Assembly (NCBI GenBank): GCA_029339505.1
Contig: JAQISU010000166.1
Coordinates: 4,889,001-4,953,000, forward strand
DNA length: 64,000 nucleotides
Direction: 5' to 3'
Source: Unio delphinus
Lineage: Eukaryota > Mollusca > Bivalvia > Unionida > Unionidae
In this document: positions 34,650 to 47,150 of the stretch, piece after piece
Numbering within the stretch: position 1 is the first letter of the stretch
How the letters are laid out: each line of letters opens with the position of its first letter
The notes under the pieces: model-generated
The model's input: the letters and a program-made list of their open reading frames with translations, nothing else
The model's database searches: none
Told to the model about the DNA's origin: nothing
Translations under genes and position numbers: made by a program

Positions 34650-35200
34650 TAAAATATGGACACAAAACAGTTTATAACATGCATGTCAAGTAGTAACTAT
34701 TATTGCCTAGAGCCATGGTATGCAAAATAAAGAATGCAGGGCAGAACCAGTGACCTGGTTTTATCAATTTGGTTACAATGTGGCTTTAAAAAATCACTTA
34801 AAAAATCTAGCTCACACCCTGGAGGAATTTGCCCATGAATGGTCTTACAGTATTGTTGGGTGTGGAAAACTAGAGCTGGTATGAAGTTTAGACCAAGAAT
34901 TTGAAGAAGTTGGTCTCTGCATTTATTTCTTTTTCTCAAAGAACCGAAATATAACTGGCAGTGAACTGTTTGGTTCTATAAAATTATGAAACATTATGTA
35001 TGGAGCAGAACGGATTTTGTGCAAAGAAAAAGTTATGTATTATCTTTATTTTACGTAAACTCTCATTTGTGTATGTATTTGCTTTATTAGACAAACGTAT
35101 GTGCATACCAAAGCAAAAGTCAGCCTAATTTTTAAAAATATATTTTCCCCCTCAATTTTCTCCTACAAATAAAATAATATAACTTGTTTTTTTTTATTTA
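34650..35200. other. Unassigned stretch
   Basis: A minus-strand open segment at 34,700-34,939 includes QILGLNFIPALVFHTQQYC and IHGQIPPGCELDFLSD. It is protein-like but has no splice context and no recognised family. It may be an old mobile-element fragment. Confidence 0.3.
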
Positions 35201-35775
35201 TTTATTTGAATAAATCGAATCTCAGTTGAAGCAGTGAACACATTTACAAGGAAAAGCACACACAACTCGAGTCTTGTTTTCTTTTTTTTTTTTTTTAAAA
35301 ATCCATATTGATTATGTACAGCGTATTCCGCAACCTTCACTCTACTGCCAGTTTTGTGCAAGCTACGTGATACAATATGACGTAACTAGAAGCTTTGCAG
35401 AAAGAAAGGTCAGATTGGGAAAGAATAAAAAAAAATTAACGAGGATTGCCTGGACTAATTTGCATAAATTATGCATACGACCTACTTCTCACGTTCGCTG
35501 CATATGCGAAAGGACAAAGGTCGAAACTAATCAATATTACAACGTTTCGTCCCAAATTTATTACGAAATAAATTTAACCAGATTCGTTATATTAACATAA
35601 ATGTTCAATACATTTGATTTTTTGTACGCAAAAAATCAAACAAACAAATGGCATGACTAAAGCAACACAACACAGACTAAAAGGCTGTATACTTTAACGT
35701 GTCAGAGAGACAAACACTCAAAGGTCATGCACCCTTACTTCGCCATGTGCCAGAAAGCGACGATTGTTTACTTAC

Positions 35776-36050
35776 CAAAATTAACCTTCCGTGGTAAATA
35801 TAAAAAAATATCCAGTTGAATTTAGCCCACAAGTCAATATAATTAACAACTGTCGCAAGCTCGTAACATTCATCGAGCTTACTAGATCCTGTCTACTGCC
35901 ATTTTCAACCAAATGAAAAGCTTGAAGCAGGCAGATTTACTTATGGCGGACCGATAATCCTTCCAGAATTTGTAGTCATGTAATTTAAACAATATGAAAA
36001 TAACACACTTCTTCTATTTTGTTTTTGAAAAATTGCTTTTGAAAACGGTT
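35776..36050 (-). other. Candidate non-coding first exon of the second minus-strand gene
   Basis: A minus-strand donor (TTTTG followed by GTAAGTAA) ends a CpG-retaining stretch. The only early ATG (MAVDRI then stop) makes a seven-codon upstream ORF. The right boundary is a guess. Confidence 0.35.
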
Positions 36051-36517
36051 CAATATACCTACCACGTATAATTCAGATTTTAAACAGTTCTTCCGTGTTA
36101 AACACTGTGCTATTTTCGCCAGACTCTGAATAAAGGTCAGAGGTTGTGACCTTCTCTCGAAGCTTAACAGAAAACCGACAATTTGATTGGTTGCTTAGGT
36201 TAAACACGTGACAGAGTGGTGCCTGTTTACAGCCAAGAACAATTTATATGGGTACTGTTGAAATTACTTCTTCGATTTATTTATTTGTTTAAATTTGTTT
36301 GTCATTAAGTTTGAATAATAGAACTTGCTGTAATTTGCATCAATTTAAGTGCGTCGTTTAAAGAGGATTTAGGATTTTATCATGCTCGTCTACAGTAAAA
36401 CAAACGTTTCTTGCTTGTCTGCATATATGCAAACTTCAGTAATGTACGGATAGGTTCAAATACATTATTTGAAATTAATAAAACTGAGTGAAGGGGTAAA
36501 ACATGCATATTAAGCAT

Positions 36518-36582
<65 letters not shown>
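36518..36582. repeat. (AAT)n microsatellite
   Basis: About twenty uninterrupted AAT units followed by TAAATAAATAAG. Confidence 0.97.
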
Positions 36583-36586
<4 letters not shown>

Positions 36587-37559
36587 AGTAAAAGAGCGTT
36601 GAGTTTACTTCAAGTGCAAGCTTTGTATTTTGCAGGTGTAAGGGGAGTAGATGCAGGACGTCATTTTAATTTTTCAGGGGGTGGGTGGGGGAGGGGCAAA
36701 ACTTGACGAGCTTGTTAATGTTTGTGCAGCTACATCATTTTAACAGCACATGCAAATTAAGATTATAGTTATTGCAGACACAATAGTATATCATTACTTA
36801 AAAGCTATTGCATCTCTCCTGCCAAATGACGTCCCTGCGTGGATGCAACTCTTTTATGCGCAAGTCTTTTTTATTTTATTGTTTGTTTTTTTTCTGATTA
36901 AGAAAAAAAGCGAAATGGAATATCGGAATGCGAAAACGAATCATTCAAATATTCTTTTAATGCAATAGCTTTGAAGTTATTGACATAATATTGTGTCTGC
37001 GATATTTATGATATGGATATTAATTTACATGTTTTTATCATATCGTATCAAACGGGAATTAGGGTTATATTTGGCGCAAAGAATAATCTGGCTCATTTTG
37101 TAAACGTACATGAGGAATAAAATCCATGTAAGCTTAATTTTACCGATTATGTAATGATATTTTACTTCAAACTCCATGCAGACTTGTTTGATTATTACGG
37201 TTACAATCAGTCATCACTTTCAGTTTGTGTTGTTAACTGTATTATTCACACGGTTTCCCATTTGTTTGTATCCCCTACCTATTGGTAAAACAAACAGTTT
37301 TTCTAACCTGATTGTTGCCATGGGTTCTCAAACATGTTGGCTTTAGGAATCAAATCAATTCATTAGTAACACGGTCGCCATATTTGCAAGAGCAACTCTT
37401 ATTTTTTTTAAAAAGCAACGTGTGATATAGTTCACTGTTTTTGATAATTATGTTCATTCAATAAGCTTTGGAGCTAAATCTCTTCTGGAAACATGTATAA
37501 AAGTTTTGTTAAGAAAATGTTTAGTCTAAAACTAACTTCGAACATTCGAGGCAGACGAC

Positions 37560-37649
37560 ACAGTTTTGACTAGTCTTGAAACATGAAAAGCATAGTGATC
37601 AGTCTATGAGTTTGTTTACATCGAGAACTTCCGTTTGTTTTGAAACGCC
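37560..37649 (+). other. Speculative first exon on the plus strand
   Basis: GAAACGCCA is followed by the donor GTAAGTCGG at 37,650, shortly after an ETS-like ACTTCCG. It would make a non-coding leader for a rightward gene; EOGT is the only plus-strand gene seen in the window. The distance to the next candidate exon is 18 kb, so the link is weak. Confidence 0.2.
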
Positions 37650-37909
37650 AGTAAGTCGGTCTTGTTCATGTATACATAAAAATTCAAGATACATGGTAAA
37701 GGTTAAACGCATGAAACATGCTTTACCTAGTTACAGATCATGCTCGTATTCAGGTTTATTTTTCATGAAAGTGAATATGGAATATTGGCATGCAAATGAA
37801 ATTTTAAAAAATGTCCTGAAATTAATAACAAAAATTAAGTAATGTGTTTGCTATATAATTTAGATATTGTGGACAAAAATTCATGTTTCCCACATTATGA
37901 ATATGCTTC

Positions 37910-39170
37910 GAGTGTTATGAAATTAAAACTGTAACTGAAATAACGAAAACATTTTTAAAGTTTTTGATTTTACTGATTGACTTAAGAAAATCAAAATCTA
38001 TCAATTGTTAATCCTTCATTTTTCAAGTATTTTTTGAAAGTTTGCACACAATTGCAACTCGATTAAAAGTGAGCACTATTTGCTAAATTGTTTTAAAAAA
38101 AAATAAAAACAGCTATTGTTATCATTCAACTTTAGGTAAAATATTAGTTAATAACCGGAATAATTAACAAAATGTATACTTAACAATTCCATTACACATG
38201 ATGATTTCAAATTTTGAACACAAAAATATGACATGAAAGTTGTTTTCTTTAATGTCATATTTTTAATTTATAAATGATTTAGATAATGCATTCTTTTTAA
38301 AGAAAGTTTTCATTTTTAGAATGTAATTAAGAGGAATTATGACAACAATGTCACAAAAAGGTCTTCAAATCTATAGTATGATGAAAGGTTACAATATCTT
38401 AGATGTTTCTTTTAAAAATACTATAATAAATAATTTAAGCAAATGATGCCCAATATGATTGATTTAACAGGTTATTTTAAGATTGTATATTTAGAAAGGG
38501 AAAATTCAGGTTTGCATAAAACTGTTCCACTTTGCTCCATTTTGTAAAATAACTCCATTGTGCACGTTAGTCCAACTTGCCACACATCAAATTGTTGTGG
38601 TCAGGAAACAAACTAGGTTTTTCTTTGAAAGTCTGGTGCTTATAAAACTTTGGTGTATCACAGTAGTGAGTTTGTTCATCTTTAGCAGCAAAACAAATGA
38701 CAACTGTATTTTGTAGCTCTATCAGTGAAATAAAAAAAAATCTTGATAAAACTATCTAATTTAATTCACAAAGTGAATTATTTCAACCTTTGTATCATCA
38801 TTGCAATGACACCGCTCATTCATTGATCCTGGAATTATGAATAAGTTAATTTTCGTTAGAGGACTGAGTGGTTGTGAGAGACAGAGTATGGACTGGATGA
38901 CAGCTTCAAAGAATACAACATGTTAAATGGATAAAACATGTAAAATAAATTTAAAAGTAATCAATAACAGAGCTTAGAGGTTCTGTCATGAGACAGGCAA
39001 ATAAACCTAGTCTCCATCATCTAGTTGTCTTTATGTCCATTTTTGATAATTGTCTAATAATAATAATGAGGACTTTGTAATAAGGGTCTAGATGTTTGAG
39101 AAGTTGATTGACTTACCCATGTAGAGAGACATTGAACATGTCTAATATCTCTATTAGTGTTCACGTCATG
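37910..39170. other. Non-coding stretch
   Basis: AT-rich. At 39,055-39,077 the words AATAATAATAATGAGGACTTTG match the reverse complement of the 3' tail of the LINE at 62.6-63.1 kb, but the match ends after about 22 bp. Confidence 0.4.
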
Positions 39171-39177
39171 TTGTTGA

Positions 39178-39345
39178 TTGCTCACTCCCATTAGGGAGGT
39201 TGAGCACAGTGAGAGAGGTTTGTGCCTTCATGTTATGGAAGTTGAGCACTGCAATAGCAAGTTGCATACTCCTGTTAGGGAGGTTGTGCACCCATCAGCA
39301 GGCTGCTCCCTTTCATAAGGGAGGTAGAGCACCGCAATAAATATC
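39178..39345. repeat. Degenerate tandem repeat, about 57 bp, three units
   Basis: Units share CTCCCATTAGGGAGGTTGAG-like words (CTCCTGTTAGGGAGGTTGTG, CTTTCATAAGGGAGGTAGAG) and CACAGTG/CACTGCAATA/CACCGCAATA. Confidence 0.6.
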
Positions 39346-40888
39346 GTGCTTCTGGCAATATGTTGCCCCCCCCCCTCTGTTTGGGAGACAATACACTGGA
39401 CCCATGATGCATATAGTGATAAATCAACTGAAGACAAGATCTTCCCAATATTTCACTCATCAGCCTCACAGTACTGGGACAAGACATGGGCTAATCTTCC
39501 CTTTTTTCCCCATTAAAATTAGTCTTCGCAATCTATATATAGGACTGAGACAGTGACCACATCAGCATTCCCGTTTCCAATTATATCTATGAACCCTTTG
39601 GGATGTGGAGGCTTCCATCTCAGGGTCCTTGGTCCATTATGCACCCATGGGCTAGTGACCCCTTGCCCTCACAGTTGAAGTGATGGTGCAACTTGTGTTC
39701 CACCATCACCTCATCACCATGTGGCTTCCGTTTGGAAGGCTTAAGGTGATACATCATCTACGGTAGACAGACATTCTTGTTCCCCTCAATGAAACCTGAT
39801 CAGGTTCAATTTTCGTGCACTTGTTCTTGTTGGAATAATGAAACTTGATTGTTGATGTCTATTAATGCCTTACCCATACAACAAAAGGTCATTGTAATCT
39901 ATATGTTATGGTTCATTGGCTTTATTTAGGTGTCTAGTTTTAGAACATGGCACCTAGGCTTTTTTAAATATATGTTGTTAATACTATACTAAATGCATTG
40001 AAACAAAAATCAGTCTCAATGACCTACATTTCAAATAGTTTTTATGTTGTAATTGTATGTTTAAAGTTGAAATTTAAAGTTGATTTTTTTTAGACACTGT
40101 TCAGGGTAGAGAGAAAGGATCTTGATAATAGAGGGCTTTTCATAGTATGAAACCATAACAACAACTTATGCCTCTTTTACTGGTACTGAGTTTGTTTTTG
40201 TGGCTGCTAATCATGGTGTTTATATGCAGACTCATAAGAGTACCCTGCCCAAAATTATGAAGCTTGCTGAGTTGATCCATCTTTAAAAGTACCACACTCT
40301 TACCACAAAATTAGGTCTTTGTGACCCAATTTTACATTTCATTTACTTTAGTTAAAAGTAATTTTCTACTAAACCACAAAATGTTAATGGTAAATTCACA
40401 TATACTAATGCACACAGTCTAGAAAAATTTATATTATTCAGCTTTTTTTTTATTTTTCAACTGCTTCAAATTAAGTTTGCAGTGTTAAAATGTAATTTCT
40501 AAACTTTAGTTGTCACTGATTATATACTGTGGGTTTTCTAATTAATTTGCTTCTTTTTCTTTTTAATGTTTTGGAGCTGGATATGTATAATGTTTCTGGC
40601 ACATACACCAGTAGAATGTCCCATGAATAAAACTGTTTAATAAATGGAGAAAGAAGTATATCATCCTGCATTTTATTCCACTAGAACATTATTCTCACAA
40701 AGAATGTTAATATTTATTAAAAAAAAAGTATCACATTTGCTCAGCCCCAATTAGTAAGTCATGTATAAACTAAGGATATTATTACAGCCCTGGTTTGATG
40801 TCTAAACATTGCAGCAGGCTAGAGTTAATCTCTTAGACAAGGTTACCATGACCAGAGAGAAGACCCAGCATCTTGAATCAGCACAGGT

Positions 40889-42455
40889 GTTACATCACGT
40901 GACTTCCCACCTTGGTGTTACAGTTTAGTCCAAAAATCAGAGAAACCTGCGAGGGATAATGGAACATGTCCTAAATCCATCCCCACATGAACAGACAGCA
41001 AGAGTGACATGGTCAGCTAAGTTTGATTGGAGCATGGTCACAGTGACGCACAATCAGAATTGAGATAGAGGGCGTGATAACTTAGATCTGAATTATAACT
41101 TCTAACTATTATGTGAAAATTCAGTCTCAAGATTGCTGAACAATATAGGGTTACTTGGAGGAAGCCACTCATAATTTGACAGTAAAACTTAGGAGATTCT
41201 AAAGAAATACAAAGCTTTGTAAAGGTCTGTAAGTTGTTTGCTTAATTTTTGCAGAATATTATGGCATTGTAATTGTAATTATGTGTAGTATGTGTACTTA
41301 ATTACTAGGATCGTTAGTACATAGAATTACCTTGTAGTTTTTAATTTACATGCATATTTGAGAAATGTGCTTGATTAAGTAAAGAATTATTTAGATTGTT
41401 AGCTTGTGGTCAGAATTAATTGTGTAATTCAGTATTAGTTTACTTCATAGTAAACTAGTGCATTTATTCATTTGGTATGTTAGAATTTACACATGCTTGA
41501 ATTGTGAATTTAGAAAATGGTTGAAGTGTGTAAGATTAGTTAATATGGTTGAATGGATATATCAGAGCATGGGTATTTGAATATTTATGAGTTTTGTATG
41601 AGTTGTAATGTAAAGAAATGTGTCTGCTGTGATATTGTTTATTATAATGGTATTAGGAATATGTACTGATGTAATACAATTTATTGATGTATATATGAGA
41701 AGTAATTGATACTGTGCTTTTATTACGATGCTGTTTTACCATACAAGAATGTATAAGTATTACAACATGAATGAATGCGTGACTGAAAAAATTTAATAGC
41801 TGTTTTTTTGATGAAATGCTGGGTGTAATGTGAGATGAGAGGGCTAAGGAAAATATTGTACCATCCACATGAAAGCTTTTTGGGGGACAGAACATTCACT
41901 TCAATTGAGTTCCAGGTGGTCTAAGAGGGAACACAGAAGTGAAACTAGCAGAGCAGTTGGAGTCAACAAAATCAAGTTGGTGGAGAGAGTCGAGGAGGAG
42001 GACATAGTGGAGAAGGAGAAGGAGTATAGAGAAGTCAAGGAGGAGAAAAAATTTTAAAAAATTCAGAAGGAAGAGGAAAAGGAATTGGAGGAATAGGAGA
42101 GAAAAACACAGAGATGAGAAGAACAATGTACATGGACACACAGATGAGTAGAAATACAAGGATAGGTGGAAAGCTATCTCACACTACTAATCAAGTGATG
42201 CAATAGGCTATCACAGGGTTGAGTGGAAGGAGAGTACTTGGGAAATTTGAAGTACTTGACTATTGAATTGTATTAAATTGTTATTCTTTGAATTTGATTT
42301 TTTTGTATATTCAATCATTTGATTGGGGGCTTGGACCTATACATCTATCTTTCACCAATTTAACTTCCAAGCAAAATCAAGCCTGGGAGGAACTTCTTCA
42401 GTAATTCAAATAAAATATTGGGAGCACACCACCCCAACCATAACACCTTCCACAG
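40889..42455 (+). mobile_element. LTR-like element, copy A
   Basis: Possible start TGTTACATCACGTGAC. Inside are CAATCAGAATTGAGATAG (41,051-41,068), a GAAAGCTTTTTGGGGGACAG block (41,870-41,889), a purine-rich tract (41,985-42,115), AATAGGCTATCAC (42,202-42,214) and ATTAAATTGTTATT (42,272-42,285). A poly(A)-signal-like AAATAAAATATTG near 42,408 and the end CCTTCCACA followed by GTGGCGG (primer-site-like) resemble the 3' part of an LTR. All named blocks recur, in the same order on the minus strand, in the element at 57.4-58.8 kb. Confidence 0.5.
41869..42160. other. Purine-rich tract inside LTR-like element A
   Basis: GA-rich sequence gives a Glu/Lys-rich frame on the plus strand (41,869-42,057, ending EEKKF) and a Leu/Phe-rich frame on the minus strand. 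The composition explains both. Element B has a matching GGAAGGAAGAGAAGG tract, so it is part of the element and not a gene. Confidence 0.5.
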
Positions 42456-43257
42456 TGGCGGCATAACAACTCATCACACCACAAACACTGTGAGATATTT
42501 TGCTACTGATTTGTCCACAATATTCATTACTGTAAGGAACAATACTTCAGTTACATAAATACTACAACAGTAATGAATGCTTTACCTTTATTCAGTTAAT
42601 TAATTATTTAAACTTTTTTACTATGTACAATTGAGTTTTGGTTAACCTCCCTTGTAACCAGGTTACATATTATTAATTATTACAGATGATGATAATGGAG
42701 CCTATTCTACTAATGTATATTAAACTAGGCATTATTACAATGCAAATACTAAACATGTCTTTAACCTCGGGCTACTTTTCTAGAAATAGAAAGTATGTAT
42801 ATGACCTCACATCAGATCAAATAGTAATTGGAATTAACCACCTAGTGACCTCTGTGCTGTGGTTACTCACACAGCCGAGGCTTGACTGTGTCCTGTTGTT
42901 CACATCTGACCAGCACTGGATCCAACAAATCTGTTTAGACCTTCTAATACTGCTTAGATCTGTCAGCCTTGTTTATTTTCATCTTTTAGCTTCTGGATAT
43001 TAGCTCTGTTGGCCAAGTGAGCTTATCCTACAACCCTGTATCTGTCCTCTATCTATTATCTATCCATCAACAGTTACTTGTTACCAGTATTGAGGATGTT
43101 TCTAGTTTGATTTTGATTGAACTTCAGATATTTATGTATATGTTATGAGTATTATTTGAGGGCCTCAGCTAATATGTTATTCTCTTTAAATAAAATAATT
43201 ATTATTATTAGCAATAGTAGCAGTAGTAGTTGTAAAGTAACCTGATTTGTTCCCTTG

Positions 43258-45041
43258 ATTAGTTAAGTAATGATGGGTCTGGAATAAAGGCTGATCAAGA
43301 TTTTGGATTACTTCAGTAATGATGGATCTAGAATAAAGGCTGATCAAGATTTTGGACTACTTCAGTAATGATGGGTCTAGAATAAAGGCTGATCAAGATC
43401 ATGGAATACTTCAGTAATGATCAGTCTAGAATAAAGGTTGATCAAGTTCTTGGACTACTTCAGTAATGATGGATATATAATAAATGCTGATCAAGATCTT
43501 GGATTAGTTCCCATAATGATGGGTGCATTAAAAAAAAGCTGATCAAGATCTTGGACTACTTCTGTAATGATGGGTCTAGAATAAGGGCTGATCAAGATCT
43601 TGGACCTATCAGAAGTGATGGATGAAGAATAACGGCTGATCAAGATCTTGGATTAGTTCAATAATGCTGGATCTAGAATAATGGCTGATCAAGATCTTGG
43701 ACTACTTCAGAAATGATGGGTCTAGAATAAAGGCTGATCAAGATCTTGGACTACTTCAGTAATGATGGATATATATAATAAAGGCTGATCAAGATCTTGG
43801 ATTAGTTCAATAATGCTGGATCTAGAATAACGGCTGATAAAGATCTTGGACTACTTCAGAAATGATGGGTCTAGAATAAAGGTTGATCAAGATTTTGGAC
43901 TACTTCAGTAATGATGGATATATATAATAAAGGCTGATCAAGATCTTGGACTTGTTCAGAAATGCTGGATCTAGAATAACAGCTGTTCAAGATCTTGGAC
44001 TAGTTCAGTAATGATGGGTCTAGAATAAAGGCTGATCAAGATTTTGGACTAGTTCAGTAATGATGGATCTAGAATAATGGCAGATCAAGATCTTGGACTA
44101 CTTCTGTAATGATGGGTCTAGAATAAGGGCTGATCAAGATCTTGGACTACTTTAGAAGTGATGGATGAAGAATAATCGCTGATCAAGATCTTGGATTAGT
44201 TCAATAATGATGGATCTAGAATAATGGCTGATCAAGATCTTGGACTACTTCAGTAATGATGGATCTAGAATAACGGCTGATCAAGATCTTGGACTACTTC
44301 AGAAATGATGGGTCTAGAATAAAGGCTGATCAAGATCTTGGACTACTTCAGTAATGATGGATATATATAATAAAGGCTGATCAAGATCTTGGACTTGTTC
44401 AGAAATGCTGGATCTAGAGTAACAGCTGTTCAAGATCTTGGACTAGTTCAGTAATGATGGATCTAGAATATAGGCTGATCAAGATTTTGGACTAGTTCAA
44501 TGGATCTAGAATAATGGCAGATCAAGATCTTGGACTACTTCAGAAATGATGGGTCTAGAATAAAGGCTTATCAAGATCTTGGATTAGTTCAGTAATGATG
44601 GATCTAGAATAAAGGTTGATCAAGTTCTTGCACTAATTCAGTAATGATGGATATAAAGGCTGATCAAGATCATGGACTACTTCAGTAATGATGGATCCAG
44701 AATAACGGTTGATCAAGATCTTGGATTTGTTCAGTAATGATGGATCTAGAATAAATGCTGATCAAGATCTTTCATTAGTTCAGTAATGATGGATATATAA
44801 TAAAGAATGATCAAGATCTTGGATTAGTTCCCATTATGATTGGTGTATTAATAAAAAGCTGATCAAGATCTTGGACTACTTCAGTAATGATGGATATATA
44901 ATAAAGGCTGATCAAGATCTTGGACTACTTCAGTAATGATGGGTCTAGAATAAAGGATGATCAAGATCTTGGACTACTTCAGTAATGATCAGCCTAGAAT
45001 AAAGGCTGAGATTTTGGACTACTTCAGTAATGATGGATAAA
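43258..45041. repeat. Minisatellite, about 49-bp unit, roughly 36 copies
   Basis: Each unit contains TGATCAAGATCTTGGACTA, then CTTCAGTAATGATGG, then RTCTAGAATAAAGGC. Variants give sub-families (GGATATATAATAAAGG, GATGAAGAATAA, GCTGTTCAAG). A block starting at 43,553 recurs at 44,095 (offset 542 bp, eleven units), so there is higher-order duplication. Further units reappear at 45,872-45,926 and 46,494-46,580 beyond two insertions. Confidence 0.95.
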
Positions 45042-45054
45042 GCACTCAAGCAGC

Positions 45055-45870
45055 AGTGGTGTTTGAATTGGATAAAGTTCACTTGACTTTGGTGCACTCT
45101 TCATCATGAATGTACATACTAAATCCATAGAGATAGGTTCAAATGCTACTAATGGTTGTTGCTGAAATTCTGTACTGCACCTGTATGGTTATGATGAGTC
45201 AGTTGAAATTGTGTGGTCAAGCTTATCTCAGATGGTTTGTACTTTGTCACAGAAGAAATTTGCAAACAGGCTCGGAAGGTCGACTGGAGAGAAGGTAGTT
45301 TGAAATAGTGTTCATTTGTTCCTTGACATTAGCTTGTTAGTAATCTTGAAGAGCTCTTTGCAACTAGAACTTGCCATGATGTTAGTACCATAGTGGGCTG
45401 ATTTCACTGGATGGACTATGTGACGTTCTTCCTAGTGGCTTGATAGATTTGCTTATGATTTAGTAAGTCTGGTGGGAAGCCAAAGCCTCTCAGCTTTATG
45501 GCGGTCTCTTTTAGCAGTGTGAAGCTGGTCCTTAACACTAATATACCACAGTGAACACTTTTGAATTGATAATCTACACTTGGTTGTTGGGGCATGCTTG
45601 TCAAACAATGAACACAGGAAGTTATCGAGTTGTTCTGCAATATTAGGTAAGCAAGTTGCTTAGGTTGCATGGATGTCATGCATTAGTTTGGTTCTATTTA
45701 TCAAACAAAGGCTTCTCTTAGTAGCAAATAAAGGCGGAGGGTTATTAGACTGATGCATCAAGATGGCATATAATGCAGAGGTGATCTGATGCAAGTTCAT
45801 GGGATACCAGGGAGGACTGTATAATATTATCATCAGGTCTATGAAGGATCCTGCCTAAAATGATATGGGC
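45055..45870 (-). mobile_element. CR1-like LINE fragment, end of endonuclease to pre-RT linker
   Basis: In minus-strand order the frames read HRPDDNIIQSSLVSHELASD then HLCIICHLDAS (end of the AP-endonuclease domain), LDNFLCSLFDKHAPTTK, AKRDRHKAERLW, SCKELFKITNKLMSRN and LFANFFCDKVQTI. These follow the order of CR1-type ORF2 proteins. Stops break the frame. Both ends abut minisatellite units, so the LINE lies inside the array. Confidence 0.8.
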
Positions 45871-45928
45871 ATTTAATAAAGGCTGATCAAGATCTTGGGC
45901 TAGTTCAGCAATGATGGGTGTGTAATAA

Positions 45929-46493
45929 AGGGCCATCCATTTAGTATGTATGCAAAAATCTGGCAAAGCTTGATCCCTCCCCCTCTCTGTACACATGCAT
46001 ACTTTTTTACATCCCCTGTATATAATAATGGGCCATCCATTTAGTATGTATGCAAAAATTTGACAAAGCTTGATCCTTCCCCCTTCCTGTACACATGCAA
46101 ACGTTTTACACCCACCCATGCATCCTTTGTACAGATGCGTGCACCCCCACCCACCCAAGTTCTATGGAATGGTCTACATTTAACCCATGCAGAAATGATC
46201 AAAAATTAATAGTATTAATGTGTTTAATAAAACACATAGTCCACCGATGTTGAATGTCTGGCTGCATCAAAAAAATAACTTGAGTAACTTTAAAAAGTTG
46301 GTCTCTTGTCAGCTAAAATTCAAATACTGACTGAACCGAGTTGAACAGATTGCATATTATACAAGTTATTATCAAGGTTTCACTCACACACACCTTTCCA
46401 TACATACATTATCAGTAAGCCCCCACCCCATAAGCAAGCATATGTAATTGGGTCATCCACCCTCCATGCATATGTACTAAATGGACAGCCCCT
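45929..46493. mobile_element. Non-autonomous DNA transposon with terminal inverted repeats
   Basis: The left end AGGGCCATCCATTTAGTA and the reverse complement of the right end AGGGGCTGTCCATTTAGTA match over most of 19 bp and continue with TATGCA. The first 85 bp or so are repeated internally from 46,030, 100 bp further on. No ORF for a transposase is present. The flanking minisatellite unit is interrupted between AATAA and AGGCTTATC. The superfamily is not assigned. Confidence 0.7.
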
Positions 46494-46599
46494 TAGGCTT
46501 ATCAAAATCTTGGACTAGTTTAGTAATGATGGGTATATGATAAAGATTTGTCAAGATCTTGGACTAGTTCACTGTAATGAGTGAGATTCAGCTTTGTTA

Positions 46600-47150
46600 A
46601 TGAGGTGATCATACATTTGATTGAACCTGTTATCACGTTTCCAGTGTTGTCACTAGGGGTGTGCAAGGGGTACGGACTGCATCAGGTGACGCTATCAGAG
46701 GGGGTGACTATGCAATTTTTTAATTTTTGTGCAAGAAGGAGGTTCATGAGAGTGACACCATGAGTTACCACACTGGGTGACACCAACTCTAGTTACCCCA
46801 CTGCTATTGTTTCTTATTTGATTTTAGTTAAACTTGAAATAAGGATGTAAATAAATTAGAGTGTGACAACAAGCTAGCTCTTAATGATGTGATCTTGGAT
46901 CTGATTGTATAGCTTGGAAACTGTATTTCATATTTAATTTTGTTCAGTTTTGTAAAACAGGCGATTATGATAAAGATCTCACATGAATTTGCTGATGAGA
47001 GAGATCCTCACATAATAATGAGTTGATCTTAACCTGTATGCATGCTTGGGATGTTATGTCTGATCCAGTTCTGGATAAATAAAATTAAGAGTATATTTAT
47101 TCACAATGGCTTGATTTATTTATACAACTGATATACTTGGTGGATGGCTT
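46600..47150. other. Non-coding stretch
   Basis: Sequence with no accepted ORF or repeat. GTGACACCATGAGTTACC and GTGACACCAACTCTAGTTACC at 46,752-46,800 form a short local duplication. Confidence 0.4.

Larger units (their letters stand above)
35200..37900. promoter_or_regulatory. CpG-retaining region, putative bidirectional promoter
   Basis: CpG is frequent here compared with the flanks on both sides. At 36,183-36,215 there is GATTGGT (inverted CCAAT) and CACGTGAC (E-box). At 35,943-35,955 there is ATGGCGGACC (YY1-like). At 37,628-37,640 there is ACTTCCG (ETS-like) just before a plus-strand donor. I infer transcription starts leftwards near 36.0 kb and rightwards near 37.6 kb. Confidence 0.45.

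Noticed and set aside
39055..39077. Short match to the 3' tail of the LINE at 62.6-63.1 kb
   Set aside because: Only about 22 bp match, mostly simple repeat. Not enough to call an element.
42686..43003. 105-codon plus-strand frame preceded by ATTATTACAG
   Set aside because: Hydrophobic, low-information composition, no donor and no recognisable family.
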